Positions 26,920-35,741 of a stretch of DNA of 64,000 nucleotides are shown piece by piece. Made by a program: the position numbers and the translations under genes. How positions within the stretch are numbered: position 1 is the stretch's first letter; each line of letters begins with the position of its first letter. The notes under the pieces were generated by a model. That model worked only from the letters and a program-made list of their open reading frames with translations. It had not been told where the DNA came from and searched no databases. Source of the DNA: Nocardiopsis sp. TSRI0078 (GTDB lineage Bacteria; Actinomycetota; Actinomycetes; Streptosporangiales; Streptosporangiaceae); NCBI RefSeq assembly GCF_001905145.1, contig NZ_LWLB01000001.1, forward strand, positions 1 to 64,000. Reading direction: 5' to 3'.

Positions 26920-27189
26920 GTGAACCGCCTGTACCACGAGAGCGAGGACTGGGTCGAGCAGGGAAACTGCCGCTCGTACGACCCGGAGATCTTCTTCCCG
27001 GTGAGCAGCACCGGGATCGGGCGCGCCGACACCGAGCAGGCCGTCGCCGTCTGCCGCAGCTGTACTGTTCGCCAAGAGTGCCTGCGGTGGGCCCTGCGGG
27101 CCGGAGAGGCCCACGGAGTCTGGGGGGGCACCACCCCCGAGCAGCGCCGCTACATGCGGCGCGAGCTGGTTCCGGCCGGCCAGAGCTGA
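26920..27189 (+). CDS. WhiB-family iron-sulfur transcriptional regulator
   Basis: An 89-residue Wbl protein. The four cysteines that ligate the [4Fe-4S] cluster are Cys17, Cys45, Cys48 and Cys54 (spacing C-x27-C-x2-C-x5-C), followed by the GVWGG turn (66-70) and a basic C-terminal patch (RRYMRREL) for DNA binding. Wbl proteins usually act on the housekeeping sigma factor region 4. GTG 26920 is preferred because GGAGG lies six bases upstream; a longer frame from 26863 adds an unrelated tail. Which Wbl class it is cannot be decided here. Upstream tandem repeats (26760-26792) suggest regulated expression. Confidence 0.93.
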   Translation: MNRLYHESEDWVEQGNCRSYDPEIFFPVSSTGIGRADTEQAVAVCRSCTVRQECLRWALRAGEAHGVWGGTTPEQRRYMRRELVPAGQS

Positions 27190-27402
27190 GCAGGGGCGCC
27201 CGGGGGGCCACCGGCGGCGCGGGGGACCGCGTCCGGTGGCCCCCGCCCTCCACACCCGGCCCGACCCCGCCCGAGGGAGGCGCCATGACGCGGACGAGCG
27301 CCGCCCCGGACCGCCGGGCCGGTCCGGTCGGCCCGTGCCGTACGCGGCCGTCGGCCTCCCGATGCCTTGCGGCCCCGTGGGGCACGGCCTAGGTTCTTTC
27401 TC

Positions 27403-27981
27403 GTGCGACCCGCTCACGGCACGCTCCGCCTCCTGCGCACGGCGCTCCTCGCCGCTGCGTGCACGGGGCTTGCCTGGAGCGGCCACAACGTGTGGGCCGC
27501 GTCCCCGGCCTCACTCGGCGGATTCGCGGCCGCGACCGCGGCCCTGTTCCCCCTGCTGTGGTACTTCACCCGCGCGATGCGCGGCTTCGGCGACATCTTC
27601 GCCGTCATGGCCTCCGCCCAGGTCCTGCTGCACCTGATCCTCCAGGGATCGGCCGAGCCCCTGCCCGGGATGCTCGGCACCGGCGCGGGCCACGCCGGAC
27701 ACGGCCTGCCCGCCCACGCCCTCGGCCTCGCGCCGGGCATGCTGCTCGCGCACCTGTGGGCCGCCCTGCTGGCCTCCGCCCTGCTCGCCCACGGCGAGGC
27801 GGCCCTGTGGTTCCTGACCGCCCTGCTCTGCCGCGCGCTGCCCTCGCTGCGCGTTCCCGGCCTCGCGTTCGCCTCACCCGTACGGGTGTCCTGTGCCGCC
27901 GCCTTGGCGGCGCCCTCCCCCGTCGTGCTCTCGGCGCACGGCCCCCGCGGTCCTCCGGGCCCCCAGGACGCCTCCGCGTGA
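27403..27981 (+). CDS. Multi-pass membrane protein upstream of copC
   Basis: A 192-residue hydrophobic protein starting at GTG 27403 (a longer frame begins at 27367). About five membrane helices are seen: LLRTALLAAACTGLAWSG, FAAATAALFPLLWYF, FAVMASAQVLLHLIL, LLAHLWAALLASALLAHG and the following LWFLTALLCRALP. Between them is a His/Gly-containing loop (GAGHAGHGLPAHALGLAPG). It precedes a CopC-domain protein in the same direction, and the His-rich loop could bind copper; that role is inferred from context. I do not recognise a named family. Confidence 0.72.
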   Translation: MRPAHGTLRLLRTALLAAACTGLAWSGHNVWAASPASLGGFAAATAALFPLLWYFTRAMRGFGDIFAVMASAQVLLHLILQGSAEPLPGMLGTGAGHAGHGLPAHALGLAPGMLLAHLWAALLASALLAHGEAALWFLTALLCRALPSLRVPGLAFASPVRVSCAAALAAPSPVVLSAHGPRGPPGPQDASA

Positions 27982-28167
27982 ACCGGCCGAACCGGTCGGA
28001 GGGCGCGGCGGCGGAAGACCCGGGCACCCCGAGCGCAGGCGCGGGGGAAGACGGCCCGGCCCGTATCCCCACCCCGAGGTCCGCACCCGCGCGGGCGACC
28101 GCGCACGGCCCGGCCGTGCGCAGGCCTCGTGCGCGGGTCCGTACCGCACCGAACGCTGAGAGAAGAC

Positions 28168-28860
28168 ATGACCACCAGCCACAGCATCCCCGCCCACGAC
28201 GACGCGGCCCCCTCCCGCGCGCTGCCGCGCGCGGCCGCGCTCCTGCTGGCCCCGCTCGCCGCGGCCGCCCTGGCGCTCACTCCCTCCCCGGCCCTGGCCC
28301 ACGACGCCCTGACCGACTCCAGTCCCGAGGACGGCCAGACCCTGGACAGCGTCCCCGAGGAGGTCGTGCTGACCTTCAGCAACGCCCCGATGGAGGGCGG
28401 CAGCGGCAGTGCCGTCGTCGTGACGGGACCGGACGAGGAGACCACCTACGAGGAGGGCGAGCTGACCTTCGACGGCACGGACGTGTCCGTGGAGCTGAGC
28501 ACGCTGGACCAGGCCGGCGAGTACACGATCGGCTTCCGCGTGGTCTCCTCCGACGGGCACCCGATCCAGGACACCCTGACGTTCTCGGTGACCGAGGAGG
28601 CCGTCGCCGCGGCGGCCCCGGAGTCCGCTCCCGAGGAGACCGGGGCCCAGGCCGCGGAGGAGCCCGCGGACGGGCCCGCCGGGGAGGCGGACGAGGAGGC
28701 GCCCGCGGACGGGGCCGCGGGCGAGGAGTCCGACGGGGATGGTGTGTCGACCGCCGCGCTGGCGGTGCTGGCCGTCGTCGCCGTCGGCGGTGTCGCCGCG
28801 GTCGTGCTCGTGGCCGTGCGCATGCGCAACCGCCCCGGCGCGGGCGCCGACCAGAAGTAG
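28168..28860 (+). CDS. CopC-domain copper-resistance-like exported protein
   Basis: A 230-residue protein. A signal peptide (about 15-43, ending PSPALA) is followed by a CopC domain with the N-terminal metal-site His directly after the cleavage site (HDALTDSSPEDGQTL) and a second conserved HPIQ near the end (VVSSDGHPIQDTLTF). An Ala/Glu/Pro-rich linker then leads to a C-terminal membrane helix (VLAVVAVGGVAAVVLVAVRM) with a basic tail. So the copper-binding domain is anchored outside the membrane. CopC proteins carry Cu(II) in the periplasm or envelope. ATG 28168 follows GAGAGAAG. It forms a pair with the upstream membrane protein and ends at a hairpin terminator. Confidence 0.9.
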   Translation: MTTSHSIPAHDDAAPSRALPRAAALLLAPLAAAALALTPSPALAHDALTDSSPEDGQTLDSVPEEVVLTFSNAPMEGGSGSAVVVTGPDEETTYEEGELTFDGTDVSVELSTLDQAGEYTIGFRVVSSDGHPIQDTLTFSVTEEAVAAAAPESAPEETGAQAAEEPADGPAGEADEEAPADGAAGEESDGDGVSTAALAVLAVVAVGGVAAVVLVAVRMRNRPGAGADQK

Positions 28861-28887
28861 GGGACGTCGGCGGCCGGCGACGGCCGA

Positions 28888-28934
28888 GGGGCCCGTACGG
28901 CGTTCCCGGTTCGAGGGGACGGTGTACGGGCCCC
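28888..28934. terminator. Hairpin between copC and the PP2C gene
   Basis: Perfect 11-bp arms GGGGCCCGTAC and GTACGGGCCCC (28888-28898, 28924-28934) with a 25-base loop, between convergent genes. Confidence 0.6.
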
Positions 28935-29094
28935 CTGTGTACGGCGCCCCGACGGGGAGGCGGTTTCCGTGGACGGGATCGGCGGAGCCTGTGGGAAGGG
29001 CGCGGAGGCGGTGAAGGACGTGCGGGGGACGGGGGCGTGTGATCCGTGGGGGCGGAAGCGGGGGGCGGGCGGGGGGCGTTCGTCGAAGGCGGGG

Positions 29095-29856
29095 TCAGAC
29101 GCGGCGGGCCAGCAGAATACTGATGTTGTCCTTGCCGCCCGCCTCCATGGCGGCCTGCCACAGGGCGTGCACGGCGGCCTCGTCACTGCCCGCCTCGGCG
29201 ATCATCCGCTCCATCTCCTCGGGCAGGACCAGGTCGGACAGGCCGTCGCTGCACATGAGCCAGGCGCTGGGGTCGGCCGCGTCGTCCCGGCCCACGTGGG
29301 GAACCATCGTGCCGCCCGAGCTGCCGCCCAGGGACTGGGTGATGAAGTTCGTGGTGACCGGGCGGCCGTCCTCGGACGGCGGCAGGGCCGGTGAGTCGTC
29401 CTCGGAGAGTTGCCTCAGGCGGCGCCCCTCCAGGCGGTAGGTCCGGGAGTCGCCGACGTTGAACCAGAAGTTCCCGTCGTTGTTGAGCAGGACGCCCGCG
29501 ACCGTGGTCCCCATCCCGGAGAACTCGGTGTGCTGCGTGGCGTGGTCCTTGATCTCCTCGTCGATGTTGCTCAGCAGCTGCGAGATCTCCTCGACGCCGT
29601 CCAGGCGCGGCCCCATCTCGGCCATGCGGTGCACGGCGTGCTCCGAGGCGATCTCTCCCGCGGCCTGGCCGCCGATCCCGTCGGCGACCGCCAGGATGAC
29701 GGGCTCGCTCACCGGGAGCACGCAGCGCACCGGCGAGGTCATGTTCGCACTGGCGACGGTCAGGGCACCCATGACGACGGCGTCCTCGTTGGCGGGACGG
29801 ATAGCGCCCCGGTGCGTGAGGGCCGTGACAATGACTTCCCCACCAGCGACACCCAT
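29095..29856 (-). CDS. PP2C-family serine/threonine protein phosphatase
   Basis: A 253-residue PPM phosphatase that removes phosphate from Ser/Thr with two Mn/Mg ions. Metal-site motifs are visible: RPANEDAV near the start, LAVADGIGGQAAGEIAS (Asp-Gly pair), GMGTTVAGVLL, NVGDSRTYRL, LMCSDGLSDLV and the final GGKDNISILL. It has only the catalytic core and no membrane helix, so it should be cytoplasmic. The first Met (MGVAGGEVIV) or the internal start before VTALTHRG are both possible. No kinase or FHA gene is next to it in this window. In actinobacteria similar soluble PP2Cs oppose Hanks-type kinases. Confidence 0.93.
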   Translation of the reverse strand: MGVAGGEVIVTALTHRGAIRPANEDAVVMGALTVASANMTSPVRCVLPVSEPVILAVADGIGGQAAGEIASEHAVHRMAEMGPRLDGVEEISQLLSNIDEEIKDHATQHTEFSGMGTTVAGVLLNNDGNFWFNVGDSRTYRLEGRRLRQLSEDDSPALPPSEDGRPVTTNFITQSLGGSSGGTMVPHVGRDDAADPSAWLMCSDGLSDLVLPEEMERMIAEAGSDEAAVHALWQAAMEAGGKDNISILLARRV

Positions 29857-30685
29857 ACGCCCTTCCTCCCGTTTCCTCGGCCGTGGCCGGTCGCCCGGCG
29901 CCCCGCGCCAGACCTTGATCGAGTCCCGTTCAACGTCTGGATTCTGTCACCGTACCGAGCCACCGCCGGACTGGGTCAAAATCCGCGTACATCATGGCGG
30001 AAAACACCCGGATATGCAGTTCCCTCCCGGGTTCCCACCGCCAGAAGTGTCGTGGCGTGCGGGCTCACGGTGCACGTTGTGCCGCCTGGTGTTCCGGTCC
30101 GACAGTAGCGGCGGCGCAGCGCTCCCGACAGGGGCCGTGCGCCGACACGGCGAAGTCGCAGCCCAGAGGCGTCGGAACGGAGTTACGGTCTGCCCTGAAA
30201 CCCCCCTTTGTCCGTGGTGTGGGATCGTCCGCGCGTTGTCGAGGACGTGGGCCGTCTGGCAGAATGGAGCCCGTTGGGTGTCTAAGACGCAGACACACAC
30301 GACCCGCCCCGTGCGCCCTCTCCGGCTGTCCACGGTGGCCCAGTCTTCCTCGACCGGTCGTTTGGTGTGATCTCCCGTGCGTCTGCCCTTCTCTCCCTCT
30401 CCTCCGCTCCACAGCCGCCGTATGCGCCACGCGCACACGGCTCCCAGTGCTGCCGAGCGGCCTCCTCCGGCGGGTCGCCCCACGGCATCCCGTGCCCCCT
30501 CCCCCTGACCCCGCCCCCCACCTCATCAAGCGCCACGTGTCGCGTGCCGCTCCCGGGATCTCCGGGGAGCAGGCGCGCCGACCCCAAGTCCCGCCCGGGG
30601 GAGATTCCGATTCCCCGCTCCGGAGTCACCTCGGGCCCGCCTACGACGGACACCGGTCGAAACCGTGTCCAAGGAGTGCAGCCCA
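29857..30685 (+). other. Long non-coding region and leader before the glycosyltransferase
   Basis: No supported gene lies in these 829 bp. The minus-strand end serves the PP2C promoter. A good sigma-70-type promoter is present at 30236-30265. From there about 410 nt of pyrimidine-rich leader run to the glycosyltransferase start at 30686. No open frame there has convincing codon bias or homology. Confidence 0.5.
30236..30265 (+). promoter_or_regulatory. Housekeeping sigma promoter upstream of the glycosyltransferase
   Basis: TTGTCG (30236-30241) and CAGAAT (30260-30265) are separated by 18 bp, close to the actinobacterial housekeeping consensus. Transcription would start near 30272, leaving a leader of about 410 nt. 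Confidence 0.55.
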
Positions 30686-31963
30686 GTGAAGATCGCCATG
30701 ATCGCCGAACACGCCAACCCCCTCCCCGCCCACAGGGGAGAGCCCTCCTGCCCCGCGAGCCTGCACGTGTGCGCGCTGTCCCGGCAGCTCGCCAAGCGCG
30801 GGCACCGCGTGACGGTCTACGTCCGCCGCAGCGACCCCGACCAGCCCGACGGCCGCACCCGCATGGCGCGCGGCGTCTCCGTCATCCACCTGGACGCCGG
30901 TCCGGCCCGGCCGATGCCCGCCGACAGGCACGCCGAGCACACCGGCGCCTTCGGCACCGCCCTCGCCTCCGCCCTGGACGAGGACGCGCCCGACGTCCTG
31001 CACGCCATCGGCTGGACCAGCGGCCTGGCCGCCCTGCACGCCCAGGCGCACAGCGAGAGCGACCAGAGCGGCACGCCCATCGTCCAGGCCTTCCACTCCC
31101 TCAACGCCAGCGAGCAGCGCAGCGGCCTCGCCCACCAGCCCGAGCGCGCCCGCATGGAGACGATCCTGGCCTCCCGCGCCGACCACGTCCTGGTCAACTC
31201 CACCGACCAGCAGGGCGAACTGGCACGCCTGGGCGTGCCCCGCCACCACGTGAGCGTGGTGCCCTTCGGCGTGGACCCCGAGCACTTCAGCGTGGAGGGC
31301 AGCTCCTCCACCGAGCACTGGAACTCCCGGCGCGAGGAGCGCGCCCGCCTGGTCTCGGTCACCTCCCTGACCGAGTCCGGAGGCGCCGACCGCCTCGTGG
31401 AGGCCATGACCCGCCTGCCCGAGGCCGAGCTGCTGCTCGTCTCCACCACCGAGGGCATGGACGTCGCCCTCGACGAGAACGCCCGCCGGGTCGAGCTCCT
31501 GGCCAAGGAGGCCGGGGTGAACGACCGCGTCCACCTGACCGGGCCGATCGAGCGCAAGGAGCTGCCCCGCCTGCTGCGGTCGGCGGACGTGTACGTGTCC
31601 GCCGCCTCCTACGACCCCTACGGAGGGGCCGTGCTGGAGGCCATGGCCTGCGGCCTGCCCGTGGTGGCCACCGCCACCGGCGCGATCCCCGGGGCCGTCC
31701 TGCACCGCACCAGCGGTGTGCTGATGCGCTTCGGCCGTCCCGACGAGGTCGCGCGCTCGGTGCGCGCGGTCCTCAACACGCCCACCATGAGCACCGCCTA
31801 CGGCATCGCCGCGGTGGACCGGGCCCGCTCCCGGTTCACGTGGCAGAGGATCGCCGTCGAGACGGAGCTCGCCTACAAGCGGTCCCACCCGCAGCAGACC
31901 GAGCGCGAGGACGCGGACGAGGACGAGGTGGACGGCCTGCTGCTGTCCGGGACCTCGCGCTGA
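30686..31963 (+). CDS. Family 4 glycosyltransferase
   Basis: A 425-residue GT-B-fold enzyme. The N-terminal acceptor domain begins VKIAMIAEHANPLP and includes SLHVCALSRQLAKRGHRVTVYVR. The sugar-nucleotide domain contains VVPFGVDPEHF, RLVSVTSLTESGGADRLVEAM and the E-x7-E motif within YDPYGGAVLEAMACGLPVVA. It lacks membrane helices. GTG 30686 is chosen because AAGGAG lies nine bases before it. Sugar donor and acceptor cannot be stated; retaining GT4 enzymes in actinobacteria build cell-wall glycolipids, low-molecular-weight thiols or exopolysaccharide. The C-terminal tail is acidic (TEREDADEDEVDG). It stands at the edge of the signalling island and may be cotranscribed with the MEDS/HATPase gene 131 bp further. 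Confidence 0.9.
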   Translation: MKIAMIAEHANPLPAHRGEPSCPASLHVCALSRQLAKRGHRVTVYVRRSDPDQPDGRTRMARGVSVIHLDAGPARPMPADRHAEHTGAFGTALASALDEDAPDVLHAIGWTSGLAALHAQAHSESDQSGTPIVQAFHSLNASEQRSGLAHQPERARMETILASRADHVLVNSTDQQGELARLGVPRHHVSVVPFGVDPEHFSVEGSSSTEHWNSRREERARLVSVTSLTESGGADRLVEAMTRLPEAELLLVSTTEGMDVALDENARRVELLAKEAGVNDRVHLTGPIERKELPRLLRSADVYVSAASYDPYGGAVLEAMACGLPVVATATGAIPGAVLHRTSGVLMRFGRPDEVARSVRAVLNTPTMSTAYGIAAVDRARSRFTWQRIAVETELAYKRSHPQQTEREDADEDEVDGLLLSGTSR

Positions 31964-32094
31964 ACCGTGCCCGTATCCACCCCGCACCCGTACCGCCGGT
32001 CCCCCGGAGTCCCTCCCGGGGGGCCGGGCCGGGTACGCAGACCCCGGCGCTCGGGCGCCGGACGGCCGACCCCGAGCGCGGACACCACGAACCG

Positions 32095-33069
32095 ATGACC
32101 TTCGAACACCAGGGCCTGCTCTTCCACCGCGAGCAGCAGTTCCACGAGGTGGCCCGGGAGCGGTTGCGGTCGGCCGTACGCGAAAACGCCCACGCGGTGC
32201 TCGCGGTCACCGGGGAGCGGGCCGCGGCGCTCACCGGCGCACTGTCGCCGGCCGAGCGCGAGCGGGTGCACGTCCTCGACCGGGACGGGCTCTACGACGC
32301 TCCCGGGCGCGCCCTGGCGGCCCTGCACCGCCTGGCGCTCACCCACGCCCCCGTTCCGGTGGTCGTCGTGGCCGAGCCCCCGCTGCCCTCGGCCTCCGAG
32401 ACGGAGCTACGCGAGTGGCACCGCCTGGAGTCGGTGCTGTGCACGGCGCTGGCACCGCAGCGGATGCGGCTGCTGTGCGTCCACGACACCCGGAACCTGG
32501 CCCCCCGGACGCGGTCCGCGGTGATCTCCACCCACCCGGTGCTCACCGGTCCCCTGGGAGCCCGGTCCAACCCCGCCTACCTGGGTACGGCGGCGTTCGG
32601 CGCCAGGCCGGTCGCCCCGGATCCGCTTCCGGTCACCGGGCCCGTCCACCGGCTGGAGATCGGGCCGTCCCTGCCGCGGCTGCGCGGTGAGCTGGCGGCG
32701 CTCGGCGAGGACGTGGGGTTCCCGCCCGACCGGGTCGACAGCCTGGTGGTGGCGGTGAACGAGCTGGCCGCCAACGTGGTGGAGCACGGCGCGGGCAAGG
32801 GCACCGTGCAGCTCTGGCGCGCTCCCGGGCGCTGGGTGTGCGACGTGTTCGACGAGCGCGGGGGGCTCAGCGACCCCCTGGCCGGGTACCGGCCGGCCGA
32901 CGGCGTGCGCCCGCGCGGGTACGGCCTGTGGATCACCCGGCAGACCTGCGACTTCCTGGAGATCAGCGGAACCGGCGAGGGGTCGCTGGTACGGCTGCAC
33001 TTCGTGGACCGGGCACGCGCGGCCGGTCCCGCCGCGGAGGCGGGGGCGCGGGCCCCGCTCAGCTCCTGA
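32095..33069 (+). CDS. MEDS-domain / HATPase anti-sigma regulatory protein
   Basis: A 324-residue cytoplasmic protein. The first 170 residues look like a MEDS (methanogen/methylotroph DcmR sensory) domain: HQGLLFHREQQFHEVARERLRSAV is followed by a P-loop-like arrangement without a Walker motif. The C-terminal HATPase_c_2 domain (about 190-310) has the N box SLVVAVNELAANVVEHG and a glycine lid (RPRGYGLWITRQTCDF), as in RsbW-type anti-sigma kinases. No phospho-accepting His domain is present, so a partner-switching kinase rather than a sensor histidine kinase is likely. ATG 32095. Its stop lies 11 bp inside the convergent STAS gene, a natural antagonist candidate. Confidence 0.87.
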   Translation: MTFEHQGLLFHREQQFHEVARERLRSAVRENAHAVLAVTGERAAALTGALSPAERERVHVLDRDGLYDAPGRALAALHRLALTHAPVPVVVVAEPPLPSASETELREWHRLESVLCTALAPQRMRLLCVHDTRNLAPRTRSAVISTHPVLTGPLGARSNPAYLGTAAFGARPVAPDPLPVTGPVHRLEIGPSLPRLRGELAALGEDVGFPPDRVDSLVVAVNELAANVVEHGAGKGTVQLWRAPGRWVCDVFDERGGLSDPLAGYRPADGVRPRGYGLWITRQTCDFLEISGTGEGSLVRLHFVDRARAAGPAAEAGARAPLSS

Positions 33070-33406
33070 GGGAGTCCACCGCGGCGCCGGTGCTCTCCGC
33101 GATCGGGATGACCTGGTCGATCCCGGCGATCACGAACAGGCGGTTGACCTGCTGCTGGGGTTCGGCGACCACCAGGCCCACACCCAGGTCGCGGGCCTGC
33201 CGGTAGGCGGAGACGAGCACCCCGATACAGCGGGAGTCGCAGAAGCCGACCTTGGTGAGGTCGACCACCACGCCCCGGGGCAGGTCGGCGGCCAGGACGC
33301 CGTCGAGTACGTCGGCCAGAGCGGGAGAGGTCACCGCGTCCATCTCCCCCACGGGGGTGACGACGACGACACCGTCCTCGCGAAGGATCGAGATGTCTGA
33401 CGTCAC
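33059..33406 (-). CDS. STAS-domain anti-sigma factor antagonist
   Basis: A 115-residue RsbV/SpoIIAA-like protein with the strand order of a STAS domain: VVVVTPVGEMDAVTSPALADVLD, VVVDLTKVGFCDSRCIGVLVSAYR, then VVAEPQQQVNRLFVIAGIDQVIP. The usual phosphorylatable Ser of the DSSG loop is replaced locally by DSRCIG, in which Ser is still present but followed by Arg-Cys. It ends inside the convergent MEDS/HATPase gene (11-bp overlap) and lies 96 bp downstream of the GAF-ANTAR gene's end in the opposite sense of reading order, so it is transcribed before it. Likely part of a partner-switching circuit with a neighbouring HATPase protein. Confidence 0.9.
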   Translation of the reverse strand: MTSDISILREDGVVVVTPVGEMDAVTSPALADVLDGVLAADLPRGVVVDLTKVGFCDSRCIGVLVSAYRQARDLGVGLVVAEPQQQVNRLFVIAGIDQVIPIAESTGAAVDSLRS

Positions 33407-33502
33407 GGTCGCTTCTCCTTGTCGTTCCGGGACGGACCCGAGTCCTCATCATGGCGCTTTTCGATCACGCTCGGGACTCATCGCCCGGTGCTGCCCGGTC
33501 GT

Positions 33503-34273
33503 TCACCGGCCGTCCGTACCGGTGCGGCGCGTCCGCGGCTGCGGCCCGGTGTTCTCCTCCACGAGGTCGCGGGCCACCTCGACCACCCTCTTGCGGTTGC
33601 GCTGGGCGACCTCGCGCAGCGCGGCGAAGGCGGTGTCCGCGTCGCAGCCCCGGGCGTGCATGATGATGCCCTTGGCCTGGTCGATCACCGTACGCGCCGA
33701 CATGGCCCTGCGCATGTGGGCGGTCTCCCTCGCCGCGTCCGCCTGGCGCCCCGCGCTGTGGAGCGACACCGCGGTGTGCTCGGCGAGCAGGGCCGTCAGG
33801 GGCGCGACGACGTCCTCGTCGAAGGCGTCCGCGCGGCCGGAGTGCACCCCGAAGGTGATCACGCGGTCGTCGCCCTCGCCGGGCATCGGGCTGGGCAGGG
33901 TGACGGAGGAGCGGTCGCCGCACTGGACCGCCATGCTGGTGTAGCGGGGCCACCGGTGGGACTCGCGCAGGATGTCGCCCACCCGCACCTGGCGCATCTC
34001 GCGGACGGCCTCCACGGTGGGGCCCTGGTCGCTGGTGTACTGGTGCTCGAAGGCGGCGGAGAGGTCCGCGTGGGAGGCGCCGTAGTCGGTGACGACGTGC
34101 CGGACGGATCCGTCGGGCCCCCCGACCTCCCGCCAGACCACGACGAGCGCGGCCGAGCAGCCGGGCACGCCCAGGGCCGCGGCTCTGCTCATCTGGTCGA
34201 GGGCGCGCTCCAGAGTGGTGCCGTCCTCCTGTCCCAGCGCGCCGATGTCGCGGGCCAGGCGCTCGATCCACAC
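33503..34273 (-). CDS. GAF-ANTAR domain antiterminator protein
   Basis: A 256-residue predicted RNA-binding regulator. The first 150 residues form a GAF sensor (SAALVVVWREVGG, YTSDQGPTVEAVREMRQV, HRWPRYTSMAVQCGDRSSVT). The C-terminal ANTAR domain (about 175-235) has the helix ARTVIDQAKGIIMHARGCDADTAFAALREVAQ, cut here to the key words IDQAKGIIM and AFAALREVA. ANTAR proteins bind paired hairpins in nascent RNA and prevent termination. GTG 34273 is chosen because of a perfect AAGGAGG seven bases upstream. Divergent from the PAS-GAF gene and upstream of the STAS gene in the same direction. Confidence 0.92.
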   Translation of the reverse strand: MWIERLARDIGALGQEDGTTLERALDQMSRAAALGVPGCSAALVVVWREVGGPDGSVRHVVTDYGASHADLSAAFEHQYTSDQGPTVEAVREMRQVRVGDILRESHRWPRYTSMAVQCGDRSSVTLPSPMPGEGDDRVITFGVHSGRADAFDEDVVAPLTALLAEHTAVSLHSAGRQADAARETAHMRRAMSARTVIDQAKGIIMHARGCDADTAFAALREVAQRNRKRVVEVARDLVEENTGPQPRTRRTGTDGR

Positions 34274-34386
34274 GATCCGGCCTCCTTTACGCGTCCGGGC
34301 TCCCACTAACCGTAACCTTGGGAGACCCCGGTGGCGGACATCCGTTAGCTTCGGGGAGGACGCCATCCACGACGGGAGACCTGCGC

Positions 34387-35556
34387 GTGTCGGAGAACCT
34401 CGCGGGGCTGCAGCGCGAGACCACCGCCCTGAGCGAACGCATCGCCGCCCTGCGCAACACGCACACCATGTATCCCGACGACGCCCGGAGCACCGCGGAG
34501 GCCGCCCTGGCCGAACTGGAGTACGCCGAGCGCCTGCTGGGCGACGCCGGGGGTCAACTGGCACGGGCCCACGCCGGTCCGGGGCCGCGCCGCCAGGGCG
34601 ACGACAGCGACCGGACCCTGCTGCGCGCGATGTTCCAGGAGCTGAGCGTCCCCGTCGTGCTGCTGGACCACGAGGGCTACATCCGGCGGATCAACAACGC
34701 CGGGGCCGCCCGGCTGGGCAGCGCGCCGGGCTACCTCACCGGCAAGCCCTTCGCCCACTTCGTGGACCTGCGCAAGCGCGCGGCGATGCAGTCCTGGCTG
34801 GCGGCGGTGCTGCGCGGCGACGGCAGCGCGGCGCTGGAGTCGCGGCTGGCACAGCGCGGCTGGGCCGAGGACGTGCACCTGACGCTGACCCGCCTGGACC
34901 TGCCCACCGAGCCCAACCCGCTGGTTCTCGTGGCGATGTCGCCGCCGATGAGCGGCGCCGAGGAGGAGGGCCCCGCCCCGCTGGAGCCGGAGGTGGAGGA
35001 CCAGGTGGTGGTGCTGGCCGCCCGCAGGCTGGACGTGCTGACCCGGATGACGCGGCTGCTGCTGCGCTCGGCCGGGCCCGGGGGCGCCGGGAGGCCGCTC
35101 GCGCTGGCCGACGCCGCCGACCTCCTGGCCGACTCCTACGCCGACTGGGTGATCGTGGACGTGTGCGACCTGCCCACCGGCCCCGACGCGGCGCGGCGCG
35201 CCGTGGTCGCCGGCCCCGCCGACGCACCCGGGGAGCACCGGGACGCGGTGGCCTCGGCGGCGCCCGGCGCCTCCGACATCCCCGGCGAGGTGCTGGACCG
35301 CGGCCAGTCGCTGCTGTTCCCGCTGATCGAGGACGACGCCGTGCTGGGCCGCGCCGGGTCGGGTGCGCCGCTGCTCTCGATGCTCGGCGCGGGCTCGCTC
35401 TTGTCGGTCCCCCTGCGCGGCAGCCGGGGCGTGCGCGGCGCGCTCACCCTGATCCGCCGCAGCAACCGGGGCAGCTTCCGCCTGGCCGACCTGGGCCTGA
35501 TCGAGGAGATCGGCGAGCACATCGGCCTGGCGCTGCCGCCCCGCCCGTCGGCCTGA
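34387..35556 (+). CDS. PAS-GAF sensory protein
   Basis: A 389-residue protein with no output domain. An N-terminal coiled-coil-like helix (LQRETTALSERIAALRNTH) leads to a PAS domain (about 75-195: FQELSVPVVLLDHEGYIRRINNAG, TGKPFAHFVDLRKR) and a C-terminal GAF-like domain (about 215-385: LDVLTRMTRLLLRSAG, DWVIVDVCDLPTG, SLLSVPLRGSRGVRGALTLIRR). GTG 34387 follows GGGAGACC. Divergent from the GAF-ANTAR gene, convergent with osaB-like. Proteins of this type feed signals to partner-switching modules; the ligand is unknown. It resembles the sensory half of SpoIIE-type phosphatases without the phosphatase. Confidence 0.83.
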   Translation: MSENLAGLQRETTALSERIAALRNTHTMYPDDARSTAEAALAELEYAERLLGDAGGQLARAHAGPGPRRQGDDSDRTLLRAMFQELSVPVVLLDHEGYIRRINNAGAARLGSAPGYLTGKPFAHFVDLRKRAAMQSWLAAVLRGDGSAALESRLAQRGWAEDVHLTLTRLDLPTEPNPLVLVAMSPPMSGAEEEGPAPLEPEVEDQVVVLAARRLDVLTRMTRLLLRSAGPGGAGRPLALADAADLLADSYADWVIVDVCDLPTGPDAARRAVVAGPADAPGEHRDAVASAAPGASDIPGEVLDRGQSLLFPLIEDDAVLGRAGSGAPLLSMLGAGSLLSVPLRGSRGVRGALTLIRRSNRGSFRLADLGLIEEIGEHIGLALPPRPSA

Positions 35557-35741
35557 GCGGTGCTTTCTTCGGGAGTTCCGATTCGCTTCAGTCCGTGTTC
35601 GGGCACCCTCAGGGCGAGAACCTTCGGCACCTCCGACGGGTTGGCTCGTTCCTCGCGAACCCGCCTACGGCACCTCCAGAACCCCGCCGGCGCCCGAACG
35701 ACACCCCCTCGGGTCCCGTACGCCCGTCACGGTCCGGGTGG

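Noticed and set aside
30241-30310. tRNA-like sequence downstream of the promoter at 30236
   Set aside because: No cloverleaf can be drawn: there is no T-arm TTCGA box and no matching acceptor stem.
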